Shown here: piece by piece, positions 34,421 through 42,605 of the stretch | How the letters are laid out: the number at the start of each line of letters is the position of its first letter | How positions within the stretch are numbered: position 1 is the stretch's first letter | The notes under the pieces: generated by a model | Seen by the model: the letters and a program-made list of their open reading frames with translations, nothing else | Told to the model about the DNA's origin: nothing | Databases searched by the model: none | Program-made: the position numbers and the translations under genes | DNA from: Mangrovibacterium diazotrophicum | GTDB lineage: Bacteria > Bacteroidota > Bacteroidia > Bacteroidales > Prolixibacteraceae | Assembly: GCF_003610535.1 (NCBI RefSeq) | Contig: NZ_RAPN01000006.1 | Coordinates: 1-64,000, forward strand | Length of the DNA stretch: 64,000 bases | Direction: 5' to 3'

Positions 34421-37072
34421 ATGCTTATGAAAGCGAAAATTCTACCTCGTAAAACTGCATGGAAACTCTTGATGCTTATCGCTTATGTGGCGATGCTTGC
34501 GCCCACTGGTTTTGCCCAGGAAGTGACCATTTTCACAGATAAAGACGACTACTACCCCGGAGAATGGGTTGTTATTACCGGCTCGGGCTGGGAAAATGAC
34601 GAAAGTGTATTGATTAACCTAACACACATCGAGCCCAATATCCCGGATCATACGCATGATCCCTGGTACCTCTACCCCGATGCCAATGGCGAGATATATG
34701 ACGAATGGTTCGTATTTGATGATGAACTAGGAACTACCTTTTGGTTGACCGCAACCGGAACAACCACTGGCTTGTTTGCCGAAACAACGTTTACGGATGG
34801 TAGTGAACCAAAAATCAACAGTATCACACCTTTATCAGGTGTTGCGGGTGATGATATTACAATTGTATTAAATCAACCTGCGACTTCTATAAGTTCTGTT
34901 TTATTTGGATTAGACTATGGTACTAATATTTCTTTAGATGTTGATGGAAAAACTATAACAGTTACAGTGCCAAATGGATCGGGATTAGTTTATGTCACAG
35001 TTAATGGATATTGGGATAATAAGGGAACGTCAACATATTTTACAGATACTTTTAAAGATCAATTCAATATTGGTTGTTCCTCACCTACTGTTAATACCGA
35101 TCCGACTAATCAGACCATTACATATGGCAGTGATGCAACTTTTACAATAACCGCAAGTGGAACCGCTCCATTAGGTTATCAATGGCAGGTTGATGAAGGA
35201 AGTGGCTATATAAATATCGTAAATGGAGGTGTGTACTCCGGTGCAACATCTCCAACACTAACAATTACAGGCCCAACTGTTGCAATGAGTAGTTACCAAT
35301 ACCAGTGTGTTGTAACCGGGCAATGTAATCCGACTGCAACTTCAGCAGCGGCGACATTAACGGTGAATCCAAAAGCTCTTGAAGTGATTGCGGACAACCA
35401 AAGCAAAACTTACGGCTCTGCTTTCACTTTCTTAGGAACAGAATTCACAACTGTCGGACTGGTGAATTCAGATGCGGTAACTTCTGCTACCATTACTAGT
35501 GACGGTGCTCCCGCAACTGCCACGGTTGCCGGTTCTACATACGATATCAACATCAGTGCGGCTGTCGGCTCAGGGCTGGGTAACTATACAATCACTTACA
35601 CGAAAGGTGCTTTCACCGTTAATCCAAAAGCTCTTGAAGTGATTGCGGACAACCAAACCAAAACTTACGGCTCTGCTTTCACTTTCGCAGGAACAGAATT
35701 CACAACTGTCGGACTGGTGAATTCAGATGCGGTAACTTCTGCTACCATTACTAGTGACGGTGCTCCCGCAACTGCCACGGTTGCCGGTTCTACATACGAT
35801 ATCAACATCAGTGCGGCTGTCGGCTCAGGGCTGGGTAACTACTCGATCACTTACACGAAAGGTGCTTTCACCGTTAATCCTTACCAAATTTGTGCTCTGT
35901 ACAATGGATCTCTATTTGTTACCCAAGACGGAAGTTCCCCCGCTGTTTTCACGGTAAGCATTGATGTACAAGCAAATGATCTAGTTGGAAGTATGAATCC
36001 AGATGATGTTATTGTCACCTTCAATATTAAACCAGATGATAATCAAGCAGATGCTGAATCGTCGAGTTCTGTTCAACGCTCAGAATTACATAATGGTCTG
36101 TATACATATTCTCAAGACTGGTCAATTGATTTGGATGATATCGAGGGTTCACCTTTAGAGATTACCTGGGAATTATCAGGAAATTATACTCTTGGAGATT
36201 GCGATGAGGTGATGGCTATCGGGGCAGTTGCAAGACCAACAGATAATTTTGTTACTGGAGGAGGTTACTATTATCCTGATCCTGCAAATACAGGTGGTTC
36301 TATAGGAGCGGATGAAACATCTAGAGTCAACTTCGGCTTAGCAGCTAAAATGACAACAAAAGGCAAAAATCAAAAAGTTACCGGCGGAGTAAATATTATC
36401 TGGAGAAAAGGTGGCGAAAAGTGGCAGGCAAAATCGAATAGTGCTTCTCTACCATTTTTAATTTATGAATTAACTGACGAGGAGGGTGTTTATCGCGCTG
36501 AGGTTTTGTACACAAGTGCAAATGTCAGACAATTGGAAACCAACAATGCCGGCGGCGCTGAAGGTAGCGGGACGATAGCTATTTCAGTTGTTGATCGGAG
36601 TGAACCTGGTTCGAATGGGACACCAGATGGTGGGCCTGATGAAATTGGTATTGTAATAAAGGATAGTAAAGGAAACTTATTAGTATCCTATTACACTACG
36701 CCAGATCAGGCAAATACTCTCGAATTTCTAGATGGCGGCAATATTCAGGTTCATACCGGAAGTAAAAATAAATCTGCGGAAATTACTTCTTCTTTAATTT
36801 CGACCGTCGAGTCCCCGACCCTCACCGTGTACCCGAATCCATTCTCCGACCGTTTGCGTTTTGAGTTTGCTTCGCCGGAAACGGTTGATGCACGAATCGA
36901 TCTGTACGACATGAATGGGCGATTGGTAAAAACGGTGTTCGAAGGCACCATCGAAGGTAATGTGATGAATCAGGCGGACTTTATTCCGGCAGAACAGGTT
37001 TCCGGAACCTACCTCTATCATTGCACCATTGGTAATGAAACATTCACCGGCAAGGTAATTTTTAAACGCTAA
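34421..37072 (+). CDS. T9SS-exported surface protein with IPT, Ig-like and MBG repeats
   Basis: 883 residues. Signal peptide (LLMLIAYVAMLAPTGFAQ), an IPT/TIG-type module at about 130-205 (KINSITPLSGVAGDDITIVL), an Ig-like module at about 218-318 (PTVNTDPTNQTITYGSDATF), two nearly identical MBG-type modules at 317-401 and 402-486 (ALEVIADNQ, then GAFTVNP), and a C-terminal type IX sorting domain at about 797-883 (PTLTVYPNPFSDRLRFEF ... GTYLYHCTIGNETFTGKVI). It would be secreted through the outer membrane and fixed at the cell surface; likely binds polysaccharide or a surface, which is inference. A second Met in frame (34427) is an equally possible start. Confidence 0.85.
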   Translation: MLMKAKILPRKTAWKLLMLIAYVAMLAPTGFAQEVTIFTDKDDYYPGEWVVITGSGWENDESVLINLTHIEPNIPDHTHDPWYLYPDANGEIYDEWFVFDDELGTTFWLTATGTTTGLFAETTFTDGSEPKINSITPLSGVAGDDITIVLNQPATSISSVLFGLDYGTNISLDVDGKTITVTVPNGSGLVYVTVNGYWDNKGTSTYFTDTFKDQFNIGCSSPTVNTDPTNQTITYGSDATFTITASGTAPLGYQWQVDEGSGYINIVNGGVYSGATSPTLTITGPTVAMSSYQYQCVVTGQCNPTATSAAATLTVNPKALEVIADNQSKTYGSAFTFLGTEFTTVGLVNSDAVTSATITSDGAPATATVAGSTYDINISAAVGSGLGNYTITYTKGAFTVNPKALEVIADNQTKTYGSAFTFAGTEFTTVGLVNSDAVTSATITSDGAPATATVAGSTYDINISAAVGSGLGNYSITYTKGAFTVNPYQICALYNGSLFVTQDGSSPAVFTVSIDVQANDLVGSMNPDDVIVTFNIKPDDNQADAESSSSVQRSELHNGLYTYSQDWSIDLDDIEGSPLEITWELSGNYTLGDCDEVMAIGAVARPTDNFVTGGGYYYPDPANTGGSIGADETSRVNFGLAAKMTTKGKNQKVTGGVNIIWRKGGEKWQAKSNSASLPFLIYELTDEEGVYRAEVLYTSANVRQLETNNAGGAEGSGTIAISVVDRSEPGSNGTPDGGPDEIGIVIKDSKGNLLVSYYTTPDQANTLEFLDGGNIQVHTGSKNKSAEITSSLISTVESPTLTVYPNPFSDRLRFEFASPETVDARIDLYDMNGRLVKTVFEGTIEGNVMNQADFIPAEQVSGTYLYHCTIGNETFTGKVIFKR
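35369..35878 (+). repeat. Tandem 255-bp near-identical repeat inside the T9SS gene
   Basis: Unit 1 (35369-35623) and unit 2 (35624-35878) are the same length and differ only at a few sites, for example Ser/Thr in DNQSK/DNQTK, FLGTEF/FAGTEF and YTITY/YSITY. The identity at synonymous positions points to recent duplication or ongoing recombination. Each unit encodes one MBG module (85 aa). Confidence 0.9.
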
Positions 37073-37103
37073 CACGTTTTCGCTGATAGATTTCCTATTG
37101 CAG

Positions 37104-37123
37104 AGGCATCCAAGCGGGTGCCT
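37104..37123 (+). terminator. Terminator of the MBG-repeat gene
   Basis: AGGCATCC / GGGTGCCT form an 8-bp stem (one G-T pair) with loop AAGC, about 30 bp beyond the stop codon of the T9SS gene. A loose T-rich run follows. Confidence 0.55.
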
Positions 37124-37230
37124 TTGCTATTTTATTTATATCGAATACAAACTACTGATTGCCAAACATAAAAGTCAGCCCTGGCGCTCGTTTTTCCGTA
37201 AGCTATATATAATAAAAAAACCATCAGCTT

Positions 37231-39492
37231 ATGAGAAAACGTCTACTTAGCCTGCTACCGATATTTCTGGCTGTTGTTCTCATTGCAGCAGTATCGACCA
37301 CCCTCATCGACTTCTTCATGCCAGGATCACAGCCCGGCGAATCCGGGAACATTGAACATCCCGATAAATGCGATAACTGTCACGGAGGATATGACCAGGC
37401 TATAGAACCTGCCTTTAACTGGCGGGGAAGCATGATGGCACAGGCAGCCCGTGATCCTTTATTTTATGCTTGTCTGGCAATTGCCGAACAGGATGCACCC
37501 GGTTCGGGAGATCTATGTATTCGTTGCCATGCTCCCGATGGTTGGCTGGCAGGAAGATCTACACCAACTGACGGCTCAGCTTTAAACAACAACGACCGCG
37601 AAGGTGTGCAGTGCGACTTTTGCCACAAATTGGTCAAGCCAACCGATATCGGGCTTAATCCTTTTCCAGATGACATTGCTTACACCACCGGAACCTATCA
37701 ATCAGACCAGGACTATTTAGGGGTCATTACCCTGATTCCTCCCCAGTCGGGAAACGGCATGTACGTTGCTCATTCTTCCAATGCCAAACGAGGTCCGTTT
37801 ACGGATGCCGCTGCAAAACACCAGATCTTCTATTCACCATTCCATAGTCAATCAGATCTGTGCGGAACCTGCCACGATGTAAGTAGCCCCGCTATCGATA
37901 AGGACGGTAATTTCTCACTGGGTGGAATCAACAAGGACATCAGCGCTTTCCAAACCACCAATATGCTCCCCATTGAACGAACTTTCAGCGAATGGGAAAT
38001 GAGTGCTTTCAATTCGTCCTCAGGAGTCGCTTCTGCCGATTTCGGTGGCAATAAAACCAACGTCTCCACCTGCCAGGACTGTCACATGATGGATGTTTCG
38101 GGATATGCTGCCAACAAAAGAGGAACAGTGTATCGGGACAATTTACCCTTGCACGACATGACCGGTGGCAATACATTTATTCCGGATCTTGTTGCCCTGC
38201 TATACCCGGACGAAGTAAATGCATCCGCATTGGATGCAGGCAAACAACGCGCCATGTATATGCTGCAGCATGCGGCAAGTCTCCATCTATCCGTCGCCAA
38301 CGATGTGGCAACCGTAACGGTTACCAACAACACGGGACATAAACTCCCATCTGGCTATCCGGAAGGACGACGAATCTGGATTAACCTGAAAGCTTACGAT
38401 ACATCGGACAACCTGGTTTTCGAATCAGGAGCCTACGACACGGGAACTGCTGAATTGGATGAGGAAAACACCAAGATTTATGAAATCAATTTAGGGATGA
38501 CGGATGAAGTCGAAGCCGCTGCGGGCGTATCAGGTGACCCGGTTACAGGTGAGTCTTTCCATTTTGTACTGAATAACAAAGTGGTTAAAGATAACCGGAT
38601 TCCTCCCCTGGGATTTACCAACGAGAAATTCATTGCCATTCAATCGCCGGTTGTCGGCTACAGTTACGCTGACGGCCAAAACTACGACATCTCACAATAC
38701 GTGCTGCCGTCGGGAATTAGTTATGTGAAAGCAAGTTTACTGTATCAGACTGTTTCGAAAGAATACGTCGAATTTCTACGGGATGAAAATGCAACCAACA
38801 ATGCCGGGCAGCTCCTTTTCGATTTATGGGCAGCAAACGGGAAATCGGCTCCTGTCGTTATGTGCGAAGAAGAGTGGGGAACTCCACCGACTCCTCCCCT
38901 TATGCCGATCTATGCCAATATTTTGAGCTTCACCCGGGGATCAGCAAAAGGCAGCAAAGAGTATGTTACGGCCCTTGTAAACATGACCGACGATAACGGA
39001 GCAGGTATTTCCGGAGCTTTGGTCTCCGGCAGTTTCTCCGGGGCAACAAACGAAAGTGTAAGCGGAAGTACAGGTTCCGATGGAACTGTTACGTTAACAT
39101 CGCGTTCAATCCGCAGCCCGGTTGGTGAATGGTGCCTCGATATTACAGGAGTTTCCAAAGCAGGATTCGAGTTTAACTCACCGGTTAGTGCTTGCGAAAG
39201 CAGTCTGAAGTCTGCCAGTATGAAAGCTGCAACCGATGAACTTTTCAACGTCTATCCAAACCCGTTCACAGACAATATTTATTTTGAAATCAGCCGAACG
39301 ACGGACGACAATCTTCGAATCGAACTATTCGACCTCAACGGCAAGCTGATTCAACTGGTGAAAGAACAGGAGATAAAAGCAAATCAATCCTACAGGATCG
39401 AATGCAATGCCCAAAGTTTAAACAACGATGTCCTGGTTTACCGGGTAACATTGACAAACGAAACTTACAGCGGTAAATTAATCCGAAAATAA
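37231..39492 (+). CDS. Five-haem c-type cytochrome with T9SS sorting domain
   Basis: 753 residues. An N-terminal hydrophobic segment (SLLPIFLAVVLIAAVSTTLIDFF) is a signal or anchor. Five CxxCH haem sites: residues 47-51 (CDNCH), 96-100 (CIRCH), 128-132 (CDFCH), 211-215 (CGTCH) and 281-285 (CQDCH). Middle part includes LSVANDVATVTVTNNTGHKLPSGYPEGRR, a stretch often met in multihaem cytochromes. A T9SS sorting domain starts at about residue 669 (FNVYPNPFTDNIYFEIS). Haem attachment in the periplasm and export to the surface would make it a candidate for extracellular electron transfer; that function is not proven. Confidence 0.87.
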   Translation: MRKRLLSLLPIFLAVVLIAAVSTTLIDFFMPGSQPGESGNIEHPDKCDNCHGGYDQAIEPAFNWRGSMMAQAARDPLFYACLAIAEQDAPGSGDLCIRCHAPDGWLAGRSTPTDGSALNNNDREGVQCDFCHKLVKPTDIGLNPFPDDIAYTTGTYQSDQDYLGVITLIPPQSGNGMYVAHSSNAKRGPFTDAAAKHQIFYSPFHSQSDLCGTCHDVSSPAIDKDGNFSLGGINKDISAFQTTNMLPIERTFSEWEMSAFNSSSGVASADFGGNKTNVSTCQDCHMMDVSGYAANKRGTVYRDNLPLHDMTGGNTFIPDLVALLYPDEVNASALDAGKQRAMYMLQHAASLHLSVANDVATVTVTNNTGHKLPSGYPEGRRIWINLKAYDTSDNLVFESGAYDTGTAELDEENTKIYEINLGMTDEVEAAAGVSGDPVTGESFHFVLNNKVVKDNRIPPLGFTNEKFIAIQSPVVGYSYADGQNYDISQYVLPSGISYVKASLLYQTVSKEYVEFLRDENATNNAGQLLFDLWAANGKSAPVVMCEEEWGTPPTPPLMPIYANILSFTRGSAKGSKEYVTALVNMTDDNGAGISGALVSGSFSGATNESVSGSTGSDGTVTLTSRSIRSPVGEWCLDITGVSKAGFEFNSPVSACESSLKSASMKAATDELFNVYPNPFTDNIYFEISRTTDDNLRIELFDLNGKLIQLVKEQEIKANQSYRIECNAQSLNNDVLVYRVTLTNETYSGKLIRK

Positions 39493-39928
39493 ACACCTTG
39501 TCATTCTAAATAGAAGAAGGCCGATAGCGACATGTTGTTGGCTTTCTTTGCTATAGACAATGAAGAAAGCTGTTAGCAGATTGGGGTAAAAAAGAGGAGA
39601 ATCGGGGTAGTTTCGGGAAAGACGAGAAAAGTAGTTGATCTCGGTTTAGAGCAAAAAAAAGAGTAGATCTCTATCTACCCTTTTCAAACCTAACTAAACC
39701 AATAAAACTAATCAAACCTAAACTTATGAAATAAAATCTACGACAAAGATATGCTGAAAAACATGTCAAGCCGTTAACTAAACGTTAAAAATACATTAAG
39801 GGTAAATTTTAGCCTAAAAAAGCTCATCCGCGAGTACCGTTTAAAAAGCGTCTCCAAAAGAATTGACCACGACGCTACCTCATCATCTTCCTTTTTCTAA
39901 CTTTGAGTGCTTAATAAATTAAGATAGA
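39493..39928. other. Gene-free region with two terminator-like hairpins
   Basis: Stem 1: 39515-39524 with 39538-39547 (10 bp, two G-T pairs), followed by TTT, likely ends the cytochrome transcript. Stem 2: GTAGAT (39663-39668) / ATCTAC (39673-39678), extended by A-runs and a CTTTT, is also terminator-like on both strands. A very A/T-rich leader-like tract (39686-39740) containing a short ATGAAATAA follows. TAACTTTG at 39898-39905 matches the Bacteroidota -7 box ahead of the M48 gene. The tract between the two stems and promoter could hold a small RNA. Confidence 0.45.
39898..39905 (+). promoter_or_regulatory. Candidate -7 promoter box of the M48 protease gene
   Basis: TAACTTTG matches the Bacteroidota -7 consensus TAnnTTTG exactly and lies 23 bp upstream of the ATG at 39929. 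A matching TTTG at -33 is not obvious, so confidence is limited. Confidence 0.4.
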
Positions 39929-41161
39929 ATGACTACGATTTTCTGGCTAATCATTGCCATCCTTGTTTTTGATTTTGTGTTGGAACGTGTACTCGATTAT
40001 TTGAACACCACCCGATGGAGCGATCAGGTACCTCTGGAACTGAAAGGGATATATGATGAAGAAAAATATCGCAAACAGCAAGCTTACTCAAAAGTCAATC
40101 ACCGCTTCGGTATGTTAACCAGTTCCTTCAGCTTTCTGCTGATTATGGCGATGCTTTATTTCCAGGGCTTTGCCCTGGTTAACGCATGGGCCTTGTCTGT
40201 TTCAGAAAACCCGATTCTGTCGGCGATGGTCTTCTTCGGAATTTTGATTCTCGCCTCTGATATTTTAAATACCCCGTTCAGCCTCTACAGCACTTTCGTT
40301 ATCGAAGAAAAATTCGGCTTCAACAAAACCTCATTAAAAACCTTCATTCTGGATAAATTGAAAGCATGGATCCTCGGCGGACTAATTGGCGGAGGACTCA
40401 TGGCATTGATCATTTGGATTTACACGAAAACAGGCGAGAACTTCTGGCTGTGGGTTTGGTTGGTCATTAGCGGATTTTCGATATTCATGGCCATGTTCTA
40501 TTCCAGCCTCATTGTTCCACTATTCAACAAGCAAACACCGTTGGAAGATGGTGAGTTGAAATCGGCGATCAATGAATTTGCCACGAAAGTCGGTTTTAAA
40601 CTCGACAATATTTTTGTGATTGACGGATCGAAACGCTCAACCAAAGCCAATGCGTATTTCACCGGGCTGGGCAGTAAAAAGCGCATCGTATTATACGACA
40701 CGCTAATTAAGGACATGGAAATCCCCGAACTGGTAGCAGTTTTGGCGCACGAAATTGGGCATTACAAAAAGAAACACATCATCTGGAGCCTGATTCTGGG
40801 AATTCTGCAAACCGGGCTGATGCTTTATATTTTTTCGCTGGTTATCGATAGTCCGGAGTTATCGCAAGCCCTGGGCGTCGACAAAGCGTATTTCCATATC
40901 GGGCTGATTGCATTTGGAATTTTGTACTCTCCGTTGTCTTCAATCATCGGTATTGGCATGAATATCTTTTCGCGTAAAAACGAGTATGAAGCTGACGAAT
41001 TCGCTGCAAAAAATTATAGTGCCGAACCGTTGGCAACCGCGCTGAAAAAACTTTCGGTGAACAACCTGAGTAACCTCCGCCCACACCCGGCCTATGTATT
41101 CGTGCACTACTCGCATCCAACTTTATTGCAACGATTAAATGCGATGCAAAAAAACACATAG
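39929..41161 (+). CDS. M48 metalloprotease (Ste24/CAAX prenyl protease-like)
   Basis: 410 residues. The zinc motif HEIGH occurs in LVAVLAHEIGHYKKKH (residues about 273-277) and the third ligand glutamate lies in NEYEADEFAAKNY. Several membrane helices surround it (start region, 65-95, 155-195, 285-320). The arrangement matches Ste24-type M48A proteases that cleave in or near membranes. In bacteria they are thought to act in protein quality control of the inner membrane. Single-gene unit. Confidence 0.88.
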   Translation: MTTIFWLIIAILVFDFVLERVLDYLNTTRWSDQVPLELKGIYDEEKYRKQQAYSKVNHRFGMLTSSFSFLLIMAMLYFQGFALVNAWALSVSENPILSAMVFFGILILASDILNTPFSLYSTFVIEEKFGFNKTSLKTFILDKLKAWILGGLIGGGLMALIIWIYTKTGENFWLWVWLVISGFSIFMAMFYSSLIVPLFNKQTPLEDGELKSAINEFATKVGFKLDNIFVIDGSKRSTKANAYFTGLGSKKRIVLYDTLIKDMEIPELVAVLAHEIGHYKKKHIIWSLILGILQTGLMLYIFSLVIDSPELSQALGVDKAYFHIGLIAFGILYSPLSSIIGIGMNIFSRKNEYEADEFAAKNYSAEPLATALKKLSVNNLSNLRPHPAYVFVHYSHPTLLQRLNAMQKNT

Positions 41162-41221
41162 ACACAGAGTTCACAATAGATTTCTATTTTTTGAGAGCTT
41201 GTATAAACGATTGCAATCAAA

Positions 41222-41262
41222 GAAAACTCGAAACTCGTGACCCGTAACTAGTAACTCAATAC
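41222..41262 (+). repeat. AACTCG heptad-like repeat before cinA
   Basis: The 40 bp just before the ATG contain AAACTCGAAACTCGTGACCC, then GTAACTAGTAACTCAATAC. The same 7-bp words occur before the methyltransferase, moaE, nrtA and nrtB. No coding potential. Confidence 0.6.
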
Positions 41263-42522
41263 ATGAAAGCAGAAATAATTACCATAGGCGACGAAATCCT
41301 GATCGGTCAAATCGTTGACACCAACTCGGCCTGGATGGCTGAACAACTGAACTTGAATGGCATTGAAGTTTATCAGGTCACTTCAGTTCACGACGACCAC
41401 GAACATATTCTGAGAGCCTTCGCCGATGCAGAAAGCCGCGCAGATTTGATCCTGATTACCGGAGGCCTTGGTCCCACGAAGGACGATATCACGAAAAAAG
41501 CGCTGTGCGATTACTTTCAATGTGGCATGCATCGCGACGAAAAAACATTGCAGCAAGTTATCGAGCGATTATCGAAACGAAACGTCACCATCAACCAATT
41601 GAATAAGGACCAGGCTTTGGTGCCCGACGTTTGCACCGTTTTGCAAAATTCGAACGGAACTGCACCGGGAATGTGGTTTGAAAAGGACGACACCATTTTC
41701 GTTTCCATGCCCGGCGTGCCTTTTGAAATGCAAGGAATAATGGTGGAGGAAGTTTTACCCCGTTTAAGAAAGAACGGCAAACTAAAATCAATTTACCACC
41801 AAACTGTGCTGGTTTACGGTATTCCCGAATCGATGCTCGCCGAACAGCTCGATGAATGGGAGTCCGCCCTCCCCTCTTTCGTTAAACTGGCCTACCTGCC
41901 CAACCAACTGATGATCCGACTTCGGCTCAGCGCCTACGGAAACGATATGGAAGAACTAAAAGCGTTGGTTGATCAAAAAGTTCGGGAGTTGGAGCAACTC
42001 ATCCCCAATAATATTTTTGGTTACAACAATGACACTATTTCGGGCATCACCGGAAAACTGTTGCAAAAAACGGGCTCTTTCGTTGCAACTGCCGAAAGCT
42101 GTACTGGCGGAAATATTGCACACCTGTATACAGAAATCCCCGGTTCATCGGCCTACTTCCGGGGAGGTGTAGTAGCCTACTCCAACGAAGTAAAAATGGC
42201 TGCTTTGGGTGTAAAACCGGAAACATTGGAAGCTCACGGAGCAGTGAGCCGCGAAACCGCACTGGAAATGGTGCAGGGTGTAAAAAAAGCCCTCAACACC
42301 GATTATGGCATTGCAACGACAGGCATTGCAGGCCCGGACGGAGGCAGTGCCGACAAGCCGGTTGGAACAGTTTGGATTGCCGTTTCCGGAAAACAGGAAA
42401 CCGTCGTGGAACGCTTCGTTTTTCATCATAACCGCGAACGCAATATTCAACGAAGCAGCCAAACGGCACTAAATATGTTACGTCAGTTATTGATTTCGGA
42501 AATGAAGTCTGAATTAAAATGA
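41263..42522 (+). CDS. cinA: CinA family protein (NMN deamidase-related)
   Basis: 419 residues. The N-terminal molybdopterin-binding-like domain (1-170) has EIITIGDEILIGQIVDTNS and ITGGLGPTKDD; the C-terminal CinA/PncC domain (about 260-415) has FVATAESCTGGNIAHL, SSAYFRGGVVAYSNEVK and GIATTGIAGPDGG. The C-terminal half deamidates NMN to nicotinate mononucleotide in the pyridine nucleotide cycle. Full length is normal. Preceded by the AACTCG repeats. Confidence 0.93.
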   Translation: MKAEIITIGDEILIGQIVDTNSAWMAEQLNLNGIEVYQVTSVHDDHEHILRAFADAESRADLILITGGLGPTKDDITKKALCDYFQCGMHRDEKTLQQVIERLSKRNVTINQLNKDQALVPDVCTVLQNSNGTAPGMWFEKDDTIFVSMPGVPFEMQGIMVEEVLPRLRKNGKLKSIYHQTVLVYGIPESMLAEQLDEWESALPSFVKLAYLPNQLMIRLRLSAYGNDMEELKALVDQKVRELEQLIPNNIFGYNNDTISGITGKLLQKTGSFVATAESCTGGNIAHLYTEIPGSSAYFRGGVVAYSNEVKMAALGVKPETLEAHGAVSRETALEMVQGVKKALNTDYGIATTGIAGPDGGSADKPVGTVWIAVSGKQETVVERFVFHHNRERNIQRSSQTALNMLRQLLISEMKSELK

Positions 42523-42605
42523 GTTAAATAACGAACGAAAACGAAGCTTTCAACGTTATTGAGGCAGTAGCAACCCGAAACTTAAAACTTGAAATACATA
42601 TCGCC

